Shown: positions 25,550 through 34,263, counted from the first letter of the stretch. The stretch is DNA of 64,000 bases from Acrocarpospora macrocephala (GCF_009687865.1 NZ_BLAE01000034.1:62001-126000), one strand, 5' to 3'. Translations and numbers: made by a program. Notes: a model not told the origin generated them from the letters alone.

Positions 25550-27769
25550 TTACCTGGAGTGAGTGAGAATCGGATGGTCTTGGTCGGGCGCGATGGGGTG
25601 GGGCCGGTCGAGCGCGTGTCCTTCGGTGTCGAGGCGCGGCACGATGCGGTCGAGCCACTTCGGCAGCCACCAGGCGGCGTGTCCGAGGAGGGAGAGCATC
25701 GCGGGCATGATGACCATGCGGACGATGAACGCGTCCACCATGACGCCGACGACGAGGCCGAAGGCGATGGAAGCGGCGACCGCCATGGGGCTGGAGGCGA
25801 ACCCGGCGAACACGAACGTCATGATCGCGGCTGCCGCGACGAGGACCGGGGCGGACTTGACGAACCCGGTGATCACGGCATCCTTGGGCGGCAGGCCTTT
25901 GCGGTAGGTCTCTTCGATGCGGGAGACGAGGAAGACCTGGTAGTCCATCGCGAGGCCGAAGAGGACGCCGACCAGGATGATGGGCAGCACGCTGAGCATG
26001 GGGTCGCCCTGAGGCGCGGGGATGATCGGATCGAGCCATCCCCACTGGAAGACGGCCACGCTGGCGCCGAAGGAGGCGCCGACGGACAGCAGGTAGCCGA
26101 GGGTCGCGATCAGGGGCACGAGGATCGACCGGAACATCACGATGAGCAGGATGAACGACAGGCCCACGATGATGATGACGTACTCGATGAGGGCATCGTG
26201 GAGCATGGCGTCGTTGTCGATGCCGATCGCGGTCTCGCCCGTGACGTCGAGGCGGATCCCGCCGATGGTGCGGGCGTGGTCTCGGACGTCGGTCACGAGG
26301 GTTTCGGTGGTGTCGTCGATGGGGCCGCCGTCGGGGATGACCGTGACGAGCGCCGCGTCGTCCTGCTTGGTCACCGCGCCGGTGCTGACCAGCCGAACGC
26401 CGTCGAGTTCGCGCAGTTCCGCCTCGACCGCGGCGATCTTCTGTGCGACGTCCTGGCCGCGGACGAGCACGATGAGGGGGCTCTGCACGCCGCCGAACTT
26501 GTCGACGATGAGGTTGTACGCGTGGCGTTGGGTGGAGCCGGGGTCGATGCCGCCGGGAACGTTGGAGGCGGTGCGCATACTGAGCGTGGGGATGGCGATG
26601 ATGGCGATCACAATGACCGCGCTCAGCAGGGACGTCACCGGCCGCCCGACGACGAGGACGGCCCACTTCCGCAGGAAGGGCGTGCGGCCGGGGCCGGTGG
26701 GCGACGTGGCGGCGGGCGCCAGGGTGCGCCGTTCGCGGCGGGGGAGCGCACGCCGGCCCAGGGCACGCAGAAGTACGGGGAGCAGGGTCAGCGCCATGAG
26801 CACCGCGATGAGGACGCCGAAGGCGCCGGCGAGACCCATGTCGCGGATGAAGCTGATGCCGACGACGCTGAGGCCGGCGAGCGCGATGATGACGGTGAGG
26901 CCGGCGAAGACGACGGCGGTACCCGCGCTGCCGGTCGCGCGGCCGATGGCGTCCTGGACACCGCGTCCCTCGCGGAGTTCGGCGCGGAAGCGGGTCAGGA
27001 TGAACAGGCTGTAGTCGATGCCGACGGCGAGGCCGAGCATGGTGGCCAGCGTGATGGTCGTGGGCTGGATCGGGTTGATCGCGCCGTAGGCCAGCACCCC
27101 GACGGTGCTGAGGCCGACCCCGGTGAAGGCGACGAGCATGTTCGCTCCGGCCGCGACCAGCGACCCGAACGTCAGGAACAGGACGAGGAAGGCGACCCCG
27201 ACGCCGAGGATCTCTCCGGCGCCGAATTCCGGGACGTCGTCAGCGAAGAGCTCACCGCCGACCTCCGCTCGGAAGCTCGCACCGGCCTCGTGGGCGAAGG
27301 CGAGCACGTCATCGTAGACGCGTTCCTGGTTCTCCTCCGTCAGCCCTTCGAAGGACAGAATCGCTACGGCGGTGGTGCCGTCCGCGGAGATGAACGGGTG
27401 TGCTCGGTCCAGAGGATCGCTAACGTCGCTGACGTGCGGGATCGATTCGGCCTTCGCCAGGATGCGCGCCAGGCGGGCGGCGGTGTCGGTGTCGGTGACC
27501 TTCGCGTTCCCGCGGGTCTGCAGGACCAGTTGCAGCGTCTTGCCCGTCGTGTCGCGGCCGCCGCCCTTGGACGGGAACTTCTCGTGGACGATGTCGAATG
27601 CTTCGGATGCCGGGGTGCTGGGCATCGAGACGCTCGCCGTTCCACCGGTGGAGTTCGATGACGTCGCGGTGATCCCGGTGAGGGCCGCGAAGGCGACGAG
27701 CCACGCCGCGATGACGATGACGGGATGCCGGGCGCTGAAGCGACCGACCATGGCGAGGAGGTGCGGCAT
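25550..27769 (-). CDS. MMPL-family RND-type transporter
   Basis: 739 aa. A first helix at about 20-40 is followed by a large extracytoplasmic domain. A five-helix bundle contains TTITLATMLGLAVGIDYSLF, and a second such half contains LVGVLFGLAMDYQVFL. The Asp-Tyr pairs (GIDYS, AMDYQ) are the proton-relay signature of MMPL transporters. The ATG at 27769 is preceded by CAGGAG at 5 nt; upstream ATGs lack a Shine-Dalgarno. It exports lipids or drugs in this family. It follows a two-component system in the same direction with a 107-bp gap, so it is the probable target. Confidence 0.93.
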   Translation of the reverse strand: MPHLLAMVGRFSARHPVIVIAAWLVAFAALTGITATSSNSTGGTASVSMPSTPASEAFDIVHEKFPSKGGGRDTTGKTLQLVLQTRGNAKVTDTDTAARLARILAKAESIPHVSDVSDPLDRAHPFISADGTTAVAILSFEGLTEENQERVYDDVLAFAHEAGASFRAEVGGELFADDVPEFGAGEILGVGVAFLVLFLTFGSLVAAGANMLVAFTGVGLSTVGVLAYGAINPIQPTTITLATMLGLAVGIDYSLFILTRFRAELREGRGVQDAIGRATGSAGTAVVFAGLTVIIALAGLSVVGISFIRDMGLAGAFGVLIAVLMALTLLPVLLRALGRRALPRRERRTLAPAATSPTGPGRTPFLRKWAVLVVGRPVTSLLSAVIVIAIIAIPTLSMRTASNVPGGIDPGSTQRHAYNLIVDKFGGVQSPLIVLVRGQDVAQKIAAVEAELRELDGVRLVSTGAVTKQDDAALVTVIPDGGPIDDTTETLVTDVRDHARTIGGIRLDVTGETAIGIDNDAMLHDALIEYVIIIVGLSFILLIVMFRSILVPLIATLGYLLSVGASFGASVAVFQWGWLDPIIPAPQGDPMLSVLPIILVGVLFGLAMDYQVFLVSRIEETYRKGLPPKDAVITGFVKSAPVLVAAAAIMTFVFAGFASSPMAVAASIAFGLVVGVMVDAFIVRMVIMPAMLSLLGHAAWWLPKWLDRIVPRLDTEGHALDRPHPIAPDQDHPILTHSR

Positions 27770-27826
27770 GGTGCTCCTGAGGATGAGGGATAAGGACCTG
27801 TTCATCCTCGGAAAGTGCATGCTCTT

Positions 27827-27837
27827 GTACGTCGTAC
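27827..27837. promoter_or_regulatory. Short palindrome upstream of the MMPL gene
   Basis: GTACGTCGTAC is an 11-bp inverted repeat with a one-base centre, 58 bp upstream of the MMPL start and just after the response-regulator gene. It could be the response regulator's binding site. Confidence 0.35.
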
Positions 27838-27876
27838 GTTCGAATCGCTCTTTGTACTGCGTTCGCAGTAGGTGCC

Positions 27877-28536
27877 TCAGCGCGCGATGCCTGCCCGGTA
27901 GGCGAACGCCACCAGTTGTGCGCGGTCGCGGGCGCCGACCTTGGCCATCGCCCGGTTGGCATGGGTCTTGACGGTGTAGGGCGAGATGAACATCGTCGCA
28001 GCGATCTGGTCGTTGTCGAGCCCGGACGCGATCGCGCTGACGACGTCGCGCTCCCGTGGCGTGAGCGCGGCGAACCGGTCGGCCATCGCGGCGTCCACGG
28101 TGACGGCCGGCTGCTCCGTGACATGTCCGATGAGGGCGGCGGCGGCCGCGGCGGACAGTGCGCCGCCGCCGGCGGCGACCTCGTTGATACCGGCCGTGAG
28201 TTCGGCGGGACCGGCCGCTTTGCTCAGGAATCCGTTGGCTCCCGCGCGGAGCGCGGCCAGCACGGTCTCGTCCTCCTCGAACGTGGTCAGGATGACGATC
28301 CGCGTCCGTTCGGCCGGATGCGTTTCCCGGATCCGCCGGGTGGCCTCCACGCCGTCCACACCGGGCATGCGGATGTCCATCAGGACGACGTCGACCGGCT
28401 GTTCCCGCACGAACCGCACGGCCTCCAGGCCGTCGCCGACGTCCCCGACGACGTCGAAGCCGGGATGCGTGCCCAGGATCGTCCGCAGGCCGATGCGGAT
28501 CATCTCCTGGTCGTCGACGATGAGGATGCGGGTCAT
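27877..28536 (-). CDS. NarL/LuxR-type response regulator
   Basis: 219 aa. The receiver has DD near the start, the phospho-acceptor Asp in VVLMDIRMPG and Lys in FLSKAAG. The LuxR HTH reads LTPRERDVVSAIASGLDNDQIA with YTVKTHANRAMAK. Its ATG overlaps the kinase stop (ATGA). Likely activator of the downstream MMPL transporter. Confidence 0.93.
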   Translation of the reverse strand: MTRILIVDDQEMIRIGLRTILGTHPGFDVVGDVGDGLEAVRFVREQPVDVVLMDIRMPGVDGVEATRRIRETHPAERTRIVILTTFEEDETVLAALRAGANGFLSKAAGPAELTAGINEVAAGGGALSAAAAAALIGHVTEQPAVTVDAAMADRFAALTPRERDVVSAIASGLDNDQIAATMFISPYTVKTHANRAMAKVGARDRAQLVAFAYRAGIAR

Positions 28537-29714
28537 CGAACGTTGCTCCCGTCGGTCATCAGAGTCACGCTCACCTGGAACCGGTCGCCGTCGTCATCGA
28601 TCACCGTCAGCCGTCCGCCCGCCGAGGAGACCCGTTCGCGCATGCCCAGCAGACCGTAGCCGCTGCCGGCGTGCCGGGTGGTTCCGTCACGCCGCCGCCC
28701 GTTGGCGACGTCGATCAGGATGTGCCCGTTCGCGATCGTCACGCTGACCTCGGCGGTGCCGTTGCCGTGGCGGTGCGCGTTCGTCAGAGCTTCTTGCACG
28801 ATCCGGAAGATGGTCACGCTCACGATCGGATCGATCTCCCTGGGCATTTCGTCGATGGTGGACTTGACGCGCAGCCCGATGCGCTGGAATGAATCGATCA
28901 GTTCGGGGAGCCGGGCGAGGTCCGGCGCCGGGTGGAGAGCCCCGTCGTCGTCGGGAGTGCCGCGGCGCAGGACGTACAGGATGCGTTGCGTCTCGGTGAG
29001 CACAGACCGCACGGCGGTCCGGGCGGACGCGAGCGCGGCGCGTGCGGGATGGGCTTCGGGAGGCAGGCTGACCTCGGCGATGCCCAGGTGCATGCTGACG
29101 ACGGCGATCTGGTGACCGACGACGTCATGCAGGTCGCGAGCGATCCGCAGCCGTTCCTCTGCCACCCGCCGGGTGGCCTCGATGTCACGTGTCGCGATGG
29201 CGTCGGCTGCGCGTTGCTCCAGGGATCGCCAGTACTGCTGGTGGATGCGGAGCGCGCTGCCGATCGCGCCCGCCGCCATCGCGGTGGCCATGGCCGTGAA
29301 CGCGGTGATGCTCAGGAAGTCGTAACGTTCGGCGATGACGACCGCCGCGTAGAGGGTGGCACCGGTGACCAGCGTTCCCCGGACGGCAGGCCTGCCCTTC
29401 AGGGTGAAGGAGAACAGTGTGAATACGGTGATGCTCCACTCCACCAGCGGAAGCCACCCGGCGGTTGCGGCGATCACACATCCCGCCACCGCGAGGAGGA
29501 GGCCCGGCCACGGATGCCACCAAGCGAGGGCGGCACCGGCGACTGTGAGGAGCAGCGAGCCGAGCACCATGGCACCACCGCCGCCGGCCACGACGTGGAC
29601 GGCCTCGACCACCGCGGCCAGGGCGATGACCACGTACGTTCCGGCGTGCAGAACCTCCGGCTGGCGAAACCAGACGGGGCTTCGCGAGGAGAGGTCGGTC
29701 GACTCCGGCAACAT
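28533..29714 (-). CDS. NarL-family sensor histidine kinase
   Basis: 393 aa from ATG 29714; a GTG two codons upstream (29720) is an alternative start. Neither has a clear ribosome-binding site. Four to five membrane helices fill about 20-160. The HisKA_3 box is ERLRIARDLHDVVGHQIAVV with the phospho-His. The ATPase domain has EALTNAHRHG and GYGLLGMRERV. It is paired with the response regulator and MMPL transporter downstream in one unit. Confidence 0.9.
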   Translation of the reverse strand: MLPESTDLSSRSPVWFRQPEVLHAGTYVVIALAAVVEAVHVVAGGGGAMVLGSLLLTVAGAALAWWHPWPGLLLAVAGCVIAATAGWLPLVEWSITVFTLFSFTLKGRPAVRGTLVTGATLYAAVVIAERYDFLSITAFTAMATAMAAGAIGSALRIHQQYWRSLEQRAADAIATRDIEATRRVAEERLRIARDLHDVVGHQIAVVSMHLGIAEVSLPPEAHPARAALASARTAVRSVLTETQRILYVLRRGTPDDDGALHPAPDLARLPELIDSFQRIGLRVKSTIDEMPREIDPIVSVTIFRIVQEALTNAHRHGNGTAEVSVTIANGHILIDVANGRRRDGTTRHAGSGYGLLGMRERVSSAGGRLTVIDDDGDRFQVSVTLMTDGSNVR

Positions 29715-29933
29715 ACTCACGATTCTGTTACAGGCGACCGGACCGGCTGTCGCCGGGTTGTCGCGGCGCCCGAGACCTCCAGCTTCATCGGCCGGTCGGC
29801 GGACTCCCGATATTCACTGGTGCTCGATCCGCTCCGCCCGGACGGCGCTTACGTGAAGGGCTTGGTGCTGAATTTCGAGCACTTGGCCTCGGGAGAAATC
29901 GCCTCCGCCGTACCTCATTGACTTCCGCGAGTG

Positions 29934-29965
29934 GCAAGCCCGTGTCAAGCCGCCCTGGCGATGAT
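29934..29965 (+). promoter_or_regulatory. SARP-type promoter, copy 1
   Basis: GCAAGCC (29934-29940) and TCAAGCC (29945-29951) are direct heptamer repeats 11 bp apart. Exactly 8 bp later lies GATGAT (29960-29965) as -10 hexamer. The same arrangement occurs at 53375 and 58388. Transcription should begin near 29973, giving a 23-nt leader with GGAG before the secreted-protein gene at 29996. Confidence 0.7.
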
Positions 29966-29995
29966 CTCCCCGGACACGAGAGAAACGGAGACATC

Positions 29996-30412
29996 ATGAA
30001 GACCACCCGAATGCTCGTCGCCGCGGCGACCACGGCTGCCCTGGGCCTCAGCGTCCTCACCGCCTCGCCTGCCGAGGCCGCCGTCACCCGCAGCTTCAGC
30101 GAGTCGGCCTCCGAGGGCAGCGCTAGCTGGGGCACGGTCACCTTCAACAGTTACTCGTGGAACGTGGATGCGTACATCTACCGCGACTCGAGCGCCTCGA
30201 TCAAGCTGGAGGTCTGCGGCTGGCAGTCCCTGAGCAACGGCAGCTGGGGCCTGCTGGGCTGCAAGTCGGCCACCAACAGCGGCTCGATCGGCTCGACCCG
30301 GCACGTCACCACCCTCGGCGGATCCGCGAGCTGGGCCAGGGTCAGCATGGTGAGCACGGATCTCTACGTCAACGGCGTGTTCGCCGACGGGGACTGGAAC
30401 TACGGGTTCTGA
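29996..30412 (+). CDS. Small secreted protein, SARP-controlled
   Basis: 138 aa. Signal peptide residues 1-29 (MKTTRMLVAAATTAALGLS ... SPAEA). The mature 109 residues are rich in Ser, Gly, Trp and Tyr, with two Cys (LEVCGW and LLGCKS) that can pair, and look beta-rich. No known family. RBS GGAG 5 nt before ATG. The promoter matches those of the giant lysozyme-like/SGNH gene and the ArsR-type gene 23-28 kb away, so it probably belongs to the same regulon. Its role may be a surface or antibacterial protein; this is speculative. Confidence 0.75.
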   Translation: MKTTRMLVAAATTAALGLSVLTASPAEAAVTRSFSESASEGSASWGTVTFNSYSWNVDAYIYRDSSASIKLEVCGWQSLSNGSWGLLGCKSATNSGSIGSTRHVTTLGGSASWARVSMVSTDLYVNGVFADGDWNYGF

Positions 30413-30602
30413 CCTGGCCGGCCGAACGGCGGCCCGGGCCGCTCCCAGCAGCCCGGGCGCCATCCGACGCCGTTGCGCCGATCACGAGGCGGGAACGACG
30501 ACCTTGCCGCTGGCGATCTTCCACTCGACCTGCTCCAGGCTGTCTTGACGCCGTCGATCCCGTTACCGGTGGTGGCGAAGTCAATGCAAGTCTCACGAGA
30601 GT

Positions 30603-30785
30603 CCTTCCCCTTCGCCATCCCCGTCTCCGTTCTCACCGGGGCTCGTCGCCGCGTACGGGATGAACGAAACGTCCGGCACCACGGTGACCGACTCGTCCGG
30701 GAACGGCAACCACGGCACGGTCAGCGGCACGAGCCAGTCCACCACCGGCAAGTACGGCGGCGCTCTGTCGTTCATCGGACACTGA
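30603..30785 (+). pseudogene. Fragment of a LamG-domain secreted protein
   Basis: A Pro-Ser repeat linker (SPSPSPSPFS) runs into GLVAAYGMNETSGTTVTDSS, then GNGNHGTVSG and YGGALSF, the unmistakable start of a laminin-G-like/concanavalin domain. A stop follows after about 50 domain residues (normally 150 or more). No start codon or signal peptide is attached, so this is a middle piece of a lost secreted protein. Confidence 0.8.
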
Positions 30786-30795
30786 ATCCCAGTGT

Positions 30796-30824
30796 TGAGC
30801 CCCACACGGTTCAAACCACCCGGT
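30796..30824. repeat. Copy 2 of the 29-bp dispersed repeat
   Basis: Identical over 29 bp to 20989-21017, followed by a similar but longer flank. It lies between the LamG fragment and the 3' end of the DUF6461-like pseudogene. Confidence 0.7.
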
Positions 30825-30866
30825 TACCCACCCACCCGGACCCCGGACATCTCCATGGTCAGGAGA

Positions 30867-31372
30867 TCAGAGGTCAGGACGACTCCGGTCAGCGACCACA
30901 CCGGCCACCCGCCCGGGGCCACCCGGTTCACGGCCCGGGTCGATTCCCACCTCACCCATCCGTGCCAGCAGATTCCGCCTAAAAAGCCGGTCCGGCTCAA
31001 CCGGATCAAAGGCGACGACGACGTCACCGTTCTCCGCGTACACGAAATAATCCACCCCATTGGGATTACTGAGAACGACCACGACAGCCGTGTCGCGGGC
31101 CATCCGCGCCAGCGCCGCCTGATCAGGGAATTCTCCTGCGAAAACCTCAAACAGGCCCGTCCACTCACCGAAGTCGCGGGCGAGCATCGTGACAGTGGAC
31201 TCGTCATCCTCCATCAGCTCATCCAGGGTCATCCGCACGATTCCCGCCGCCCGTACATCCCGGCGCGCCAGCGCCTCATCCACCCCTACACCCCTGATGA
31301 AGGTGAATCGCCGACCTCGCCCAGCATCAGGTCATCGACCAGCCACGAGAAATCTGGTAGCGGTCTACTCAT
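30867..31372 (-). pseudogene. Frameshifted DUF6461-family gene
   Basis: From ATG 31372 the frame gives MSRPLPDFSWLVDDLMLGE, then hits a stop. The +1 frame takes over near 31310 with FTFIRGVGVDEALARRDV and continues VVVVLSNPNGVDYFVYAENG ... FDPVEPDRLF ... LLARMGEVGIDP to the stop at 30867. Joined, they form a recognisable DUF6461 protein of about 165 aa. A single-base indel explains the break. Function of the family is unknown. Confidence 0.65.
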
Positions 31373-31508
31373 CAAATGGCCTCCACCGTGACGATGCAGG
31401 TGAGGGTCTGGCCAACCGGACCCGTGTCAGCTAGTTTAGTATTGATCCAGAATGGATAAATAAGCTTGAGAATGCGTTTTCCCGTCCGCCCAGCTGATGC
31501 CGGATAAC

Positions 31509-31634
31509 TCAGCCCACCGAGTCTCGGGTGGTGGTGTTCGGGTTTGTCAGTGCCTTTTGGATGTGGTCGAACTGTTCTGGCCACCACACGCCATCGATGT
31601 TGCCGTCGGTGTCGAATATAAGAACCTGATTCGT
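31509..31634 (-). pseudogene. C-terminal fragment of an unidentified protein
   Basis: The minus-strand frame reads TNQVLIFDTDGNIDGVWWPE, then QFDHIQKALTNP and a stop at 31509. It is protein-like with normal composition but has no start and no family I recognise. A stop codon lies immediately before its first residue. Confidence 0.4.
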
Positions 31635-31683
31635 TCAAGCCTTAAGAAGAAGATGGCAGAATTCAGGAGGAATAACTGTTAAG

Positions 31684-32178
31684 ATGGGGGAATTTGAGGA
31701 GGCCATACGATCCCTTGCGGATCTGGCCGGAGAAGAGATTGTCGACTTTAGGGACGAGCATCACAGATGGCATCTGTACCAACGGGTGATAAATAGTGAA
31801 AGGCCTGATCTTAGGGATGTACTTTACCAGGTAATTGGCCGGGATGAGGATGACGCCCTAGCGCTCACTGTGGTTCTACACGTGCTGGAGCAAGTGCCGG
31901 AGGTTGAGCGTCATGCCTGGGTAGACAGGCTGCGGACTAGTAAAAGCCATCAGTATGCGAGCGCCCGATCCTTTGATATCGGGATGCTGGAATCAATTTT
32001 GCAAGGCGCTATTTCGGAGAATGCTTGGCAAGCTCTTCAGGAGCGATCGGACTGGCTCCAACTACGGCTTGCTCGGCGGAGTGAGAGCGCCGTCGTTCTC
32101 GATGAGTTGGCGAATTCGGGAAGAACGAAGCGGATAAGGAGATTGGCGGCCGAACGCCTTGCCAAACTGGATTCCTAA
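31684..32178 (+). CDS. Hypothetical helical protein, immunity-like
   Basis: 164 aa, highly charged and probably all-helical (for example LRDVLYQVIGRDEDDALALT, then VVLHVLEQVPEVERHAWVDRL). No family recognised; size and composition resemble orphan immunity proteins. RBS AGGAGG lies 13 nt before ATG, longer than usual. GC content is clearly lower than the surroundings, suggesting recent acquisition. It sits among gene fragments with no partner toxin in sight. Confidence 0.6.
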   Translation: MGEFEEAIRSLADLAGEEIVDFRDEHHRWHLYQRVINSERPDLRDVLYQVIGRDEDDALALTVVLHVLEQVPEVERHAWVDRLRTSKSHQYASARSFDIGMLESILQGAISENAWQALQERSDWLQLRLARRSESAVVLDELANSGRTKRIRRLAAERLAKLDS

Positions 32179-32189
32179 GCTCTCTATTG

Positions 32190-32412
32190 TCGCGTGTTTG
32201 ATCGACTTGCACCGCACCGCCGAAGCCGTCGATCGCGACCTGGGCGACTGCTGGCATCAGGCGCTCAGCCTGGACGGCATAGCCAAAGCCCTCCACGCGA
32301 TGCAACGCTTCCCTGAGGCGCGCACTCAGTGGGAGCTCGCGCTGGCCGATTTCGACGATCCACGGCGGTGAAGCTCCGCCGGGAGATCGAGGGCACGCTC
32401 AGCTACTTCTAG
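32190..32412 (+). pseudogene. TPR C-terminal fragment of an AfsR/BTAD-type regulator
   Basis: Frame RTAEAVDRDLGDCWHQALSL, then DGIAKALHAMQRFPEARTQW ... ALADFDDPR, followed by a one-base shift near 32367 into AVKLRREIEGTLSYF and a stop. This is the last tetratricopeptide of AfsR-like regulators (usually over 700 aa). The N-terminal bulk is absent. Confidence 0.7.
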
Positions 32413-32586
32413 AGGCGCTGAAAGTAGCTGCCCAGGAAATCGGGCCATAAAGATCGTTCTCTCGCACCGCATGCTCTACGTGCGGATCGTCTGCGAAGTG
32501 CCGGGACTGCACGCCGGACACCTTTAGGCCCTTGTTGTCGAGGCTCGACGAAGTGCGTGTCAACGACGGCCAATTGTGTGGCTGGC

Positions 32587-33081
32587 TCACATCTCGTGAT
32601 GCTCTCTAGGCCGTGGGTCGTTTGGCTCCGCTCTCCCGGCGAGGTCGAGAGCCGCAAGTCCTCGCTGAACGTAGAGCGCCTCTTCATCGAGTAGGTGGCG
32701 GTCGCGGGTGGCCCAGTCGGCATGGATGCGGAAGCCGTCGTCCTTGTAACGAGGGAAGACGTGCAGGTGGAAATGAAAGATCTCTTGGAAAGCGGCCGCG
32801 CCGTCGGCGAGGAACACGTTGACGCCTTCGCAGCGCAGACCGGACTGTCGAAACGCTTGGCCGATGCGGTGACCTACACGCCAGACGTGAGTGCTGGTCT
32901 CCTCATCTAGATCTTCCAGGCCCACAGCGTGCCGACGTGGCACGACGAGAACATGCCCTGGCGTCACAGCGCCGATGTCCATGAAGGCAACCACGCGATC
33001 GTCGGAGAAGACCACGCTGGCTTCAGCCTCACCCGCGACGATGGCACAGAAGATGCACTGTTCCTGATCGTGAGCACCCAT
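32587..33081 (-). CDS. HIT-family nucleotide hydrolase
   Basis: 164 aa. N-terminal CIFCAIVAGEAEA with the family's zinc-type C-x-x-C, PGHVLVVPRRHAVG, and the catalytic triad HFHLHVFPR near residue 105. HIT proteins hydrolyse nucleotide phosphoramidates or dinucleoside polyphosphates. ATG 33081 gives the standard N-terminus. Intact within an otherwise broken region. The preceding 32413-32586 holds no gene I can support. Confidence 0.9.
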   Translation of the reverse strand: MGAHDQEQCIFCAIVAGEAEASVVFSDDRVVAFMDIGAVTPGHVLVVPRRHAVGLEDLDEETSTHVWRVGHRIGQAFRQSGLRCEGVNVFLADGAAAFQEIFHFHLHVFPRYKDDGFRIHADWATRDRHLLDEEALYVQRGLAALDLAGRAEPNDPRPREHHEM

Positions 33082-33165
33082 CCCACGATGATCGCAATCA
33101 GATACGAAGAAGCGAAGCGATTTACCCGCCTCACCGCCCCTACACCCTTGAGAAGGTCCGTGGAC

Positions 33166-33207
33166 TCTGCGCCTGCCGACAATGTCATCCGCCCCAGGTC
33201 CTGGCCT
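33166..33207. repeat. Copy 1 of a 42-bp repeat, probable IS boundary
   Basis: TCTGCGCCTGCCGA...CATCCGCCC...AGGTC.TGGCC recurs at 36619-36660 with a handful of differences. Here it lies just upstream of a transposase N-terminal remnant; there it marks where a LacI gene is cut. Both facts fit a mobile-element end. Confidence 0.5.
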
Positions 33208-33281
33208 TGGCCATGGCTTCGCCTGACATACGTGATCTCCGGCCGTCAGGGAGGGGCGGGTGTGCGGCATGATGTTCGGCC

Positions 33282-33309
33282 GTGCTCTTTCGCCTGGCTT
33301 ATCTCGCCG
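33282..33309 (+). pseudogene. N-terminal scrap of an rve-type transposase
   Basis: GTG at 33282 starts VLFRLAYLAVT, the standard beginning of the integrase-core transposase family whose C-terminal half is found at 60747. After these 10 codons the sequence becomes the truncated end of a sugar permease gene on the opposite strand, so this is a recombination junction. Confidence 0.6.
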
Positions 33310-33885
33310 TCACTGCATGGCGGCCAGGAACAGCACCACCAGGAAGCCCCAGTAGTGCCAGTTGTCGACGAAGGCGACGCTGTAGAGCGACAGGTTCGAG
33401 TCGCCGAAGAAGAAGACGTCGTTGAGGAAGGTGATGCCCAGCTTGTCGAGCTGGGCGGCGATCCCGGTCGCGGGGTCGAGCAGGCTCTTCCAGATCTGCG
33501 CGTTGACGACGCTCGCGATCACGTACGGGATGAAGAACACCACCCGGAACAGCGCCGCGCCTCTTTTGATGCGCGACAGCATGAACGCGCCGACCAATCC
33601 CATAATCGTCGGTACGGAGAGGAAGATCGCCAGCCAGATGAAGTTGTGGCCGAGGGCGTTCCAGAAGGTCGCGTCCTCCACCAGCCTTTTCGCGTTCTCC
33701 AGGCCGGTGAACTCGGGGAAGCTGAAGCCGTTCCAGTCGGTCCAGGCGTAGTAGAAGCTGCTCGCCGCCGGGCCGGCGATGACCAGCAGGTTGAGGGCGA
33801 GAGCGGGGAGGGCGAAGGCGATGGCCACCAGCCGCCGGCCGCGCCTGCGTCGGCGACGCTCAGCTTCGAGCGTGATGGTCGTCAC
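33310..33885 (-). pseudogene. Truncated sugar ABC transporter permease (MalF/UgpA type)
   Basis: 191 codons of a protein normally near 300. The N-terminal basic stretch is followed by four of six helices (ALPALALNLLVIAGPAASSF and RVVFFIPYVIASVVNAQIW). It stops at LFLAAMQ, immediately before the EAA loop (normally SVPxELYEAAxxDGA) that contacts the ATPase. Without it the permease cannot be energised. The break coincides with the start of a transposase scrap. GTG start 33885. No other transporter gene is nearby. Confidence 0.85.
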
Positions 33886-34134
33886 CTCTCAGCCACCCTC
33901 CGGGGGGAGCGATGCCACATCGCCAGCTCCCTTCTTCGTCGGATTTCAGCCGTATTACGCCGTATGCACTCTTCATGCCGTGGAGTACGAATCAGGAGTG
34001 CAAAAGGTTACGGTGCTGTATCGGCGAGTTTTCTTTGTGTGGAGCAACGTACGTAGCCCGGCAGCCTCAGAACCATGCAGTATCTCGCTGGGTTCCTTCG
34101 ATCTATTACACGCGCGAGGCAGGGGTTTCCCGTT

Positions 34135-34263
34135 ATGGGGATGGGGGTCCTCGGCCCGCTGACCCTCATGGCCAACGATGGCGCGATTCCTCTGCGATCG
34201 GCCAAGCAGCGATTACTCCTGGCCGGGCTGGATTCCGTGCTCACCCTCCGTACGGGCGAGTGA
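34135..34263 (+). pseudogene. N-terminal scrap of an AfsR/SARP-type regulator
   Basis: ATG 34135 gives MGMGVLGPLTLMANDGAIPL, then RSAKQRLLLA. This is the first 30 residues of the winged helix of AfsR/BTAD regulators, ending in unrelated residues and a stop. It is too short to function. The stretch 33886-34134 before it has no gene. Confidence 0.7.

Noticed and set aside
25520-27661. 713-codon open frame on + strand
   Set aside because: Asp/Glu-rich shadow of the MMPL transporter gene.
31497-31682. 61-codon + strand gene just before 31684
   Set aside because: The opposite strand shows a more protein-like fragment (WWPEQFDHIQ); the + frame has no family or RBS.
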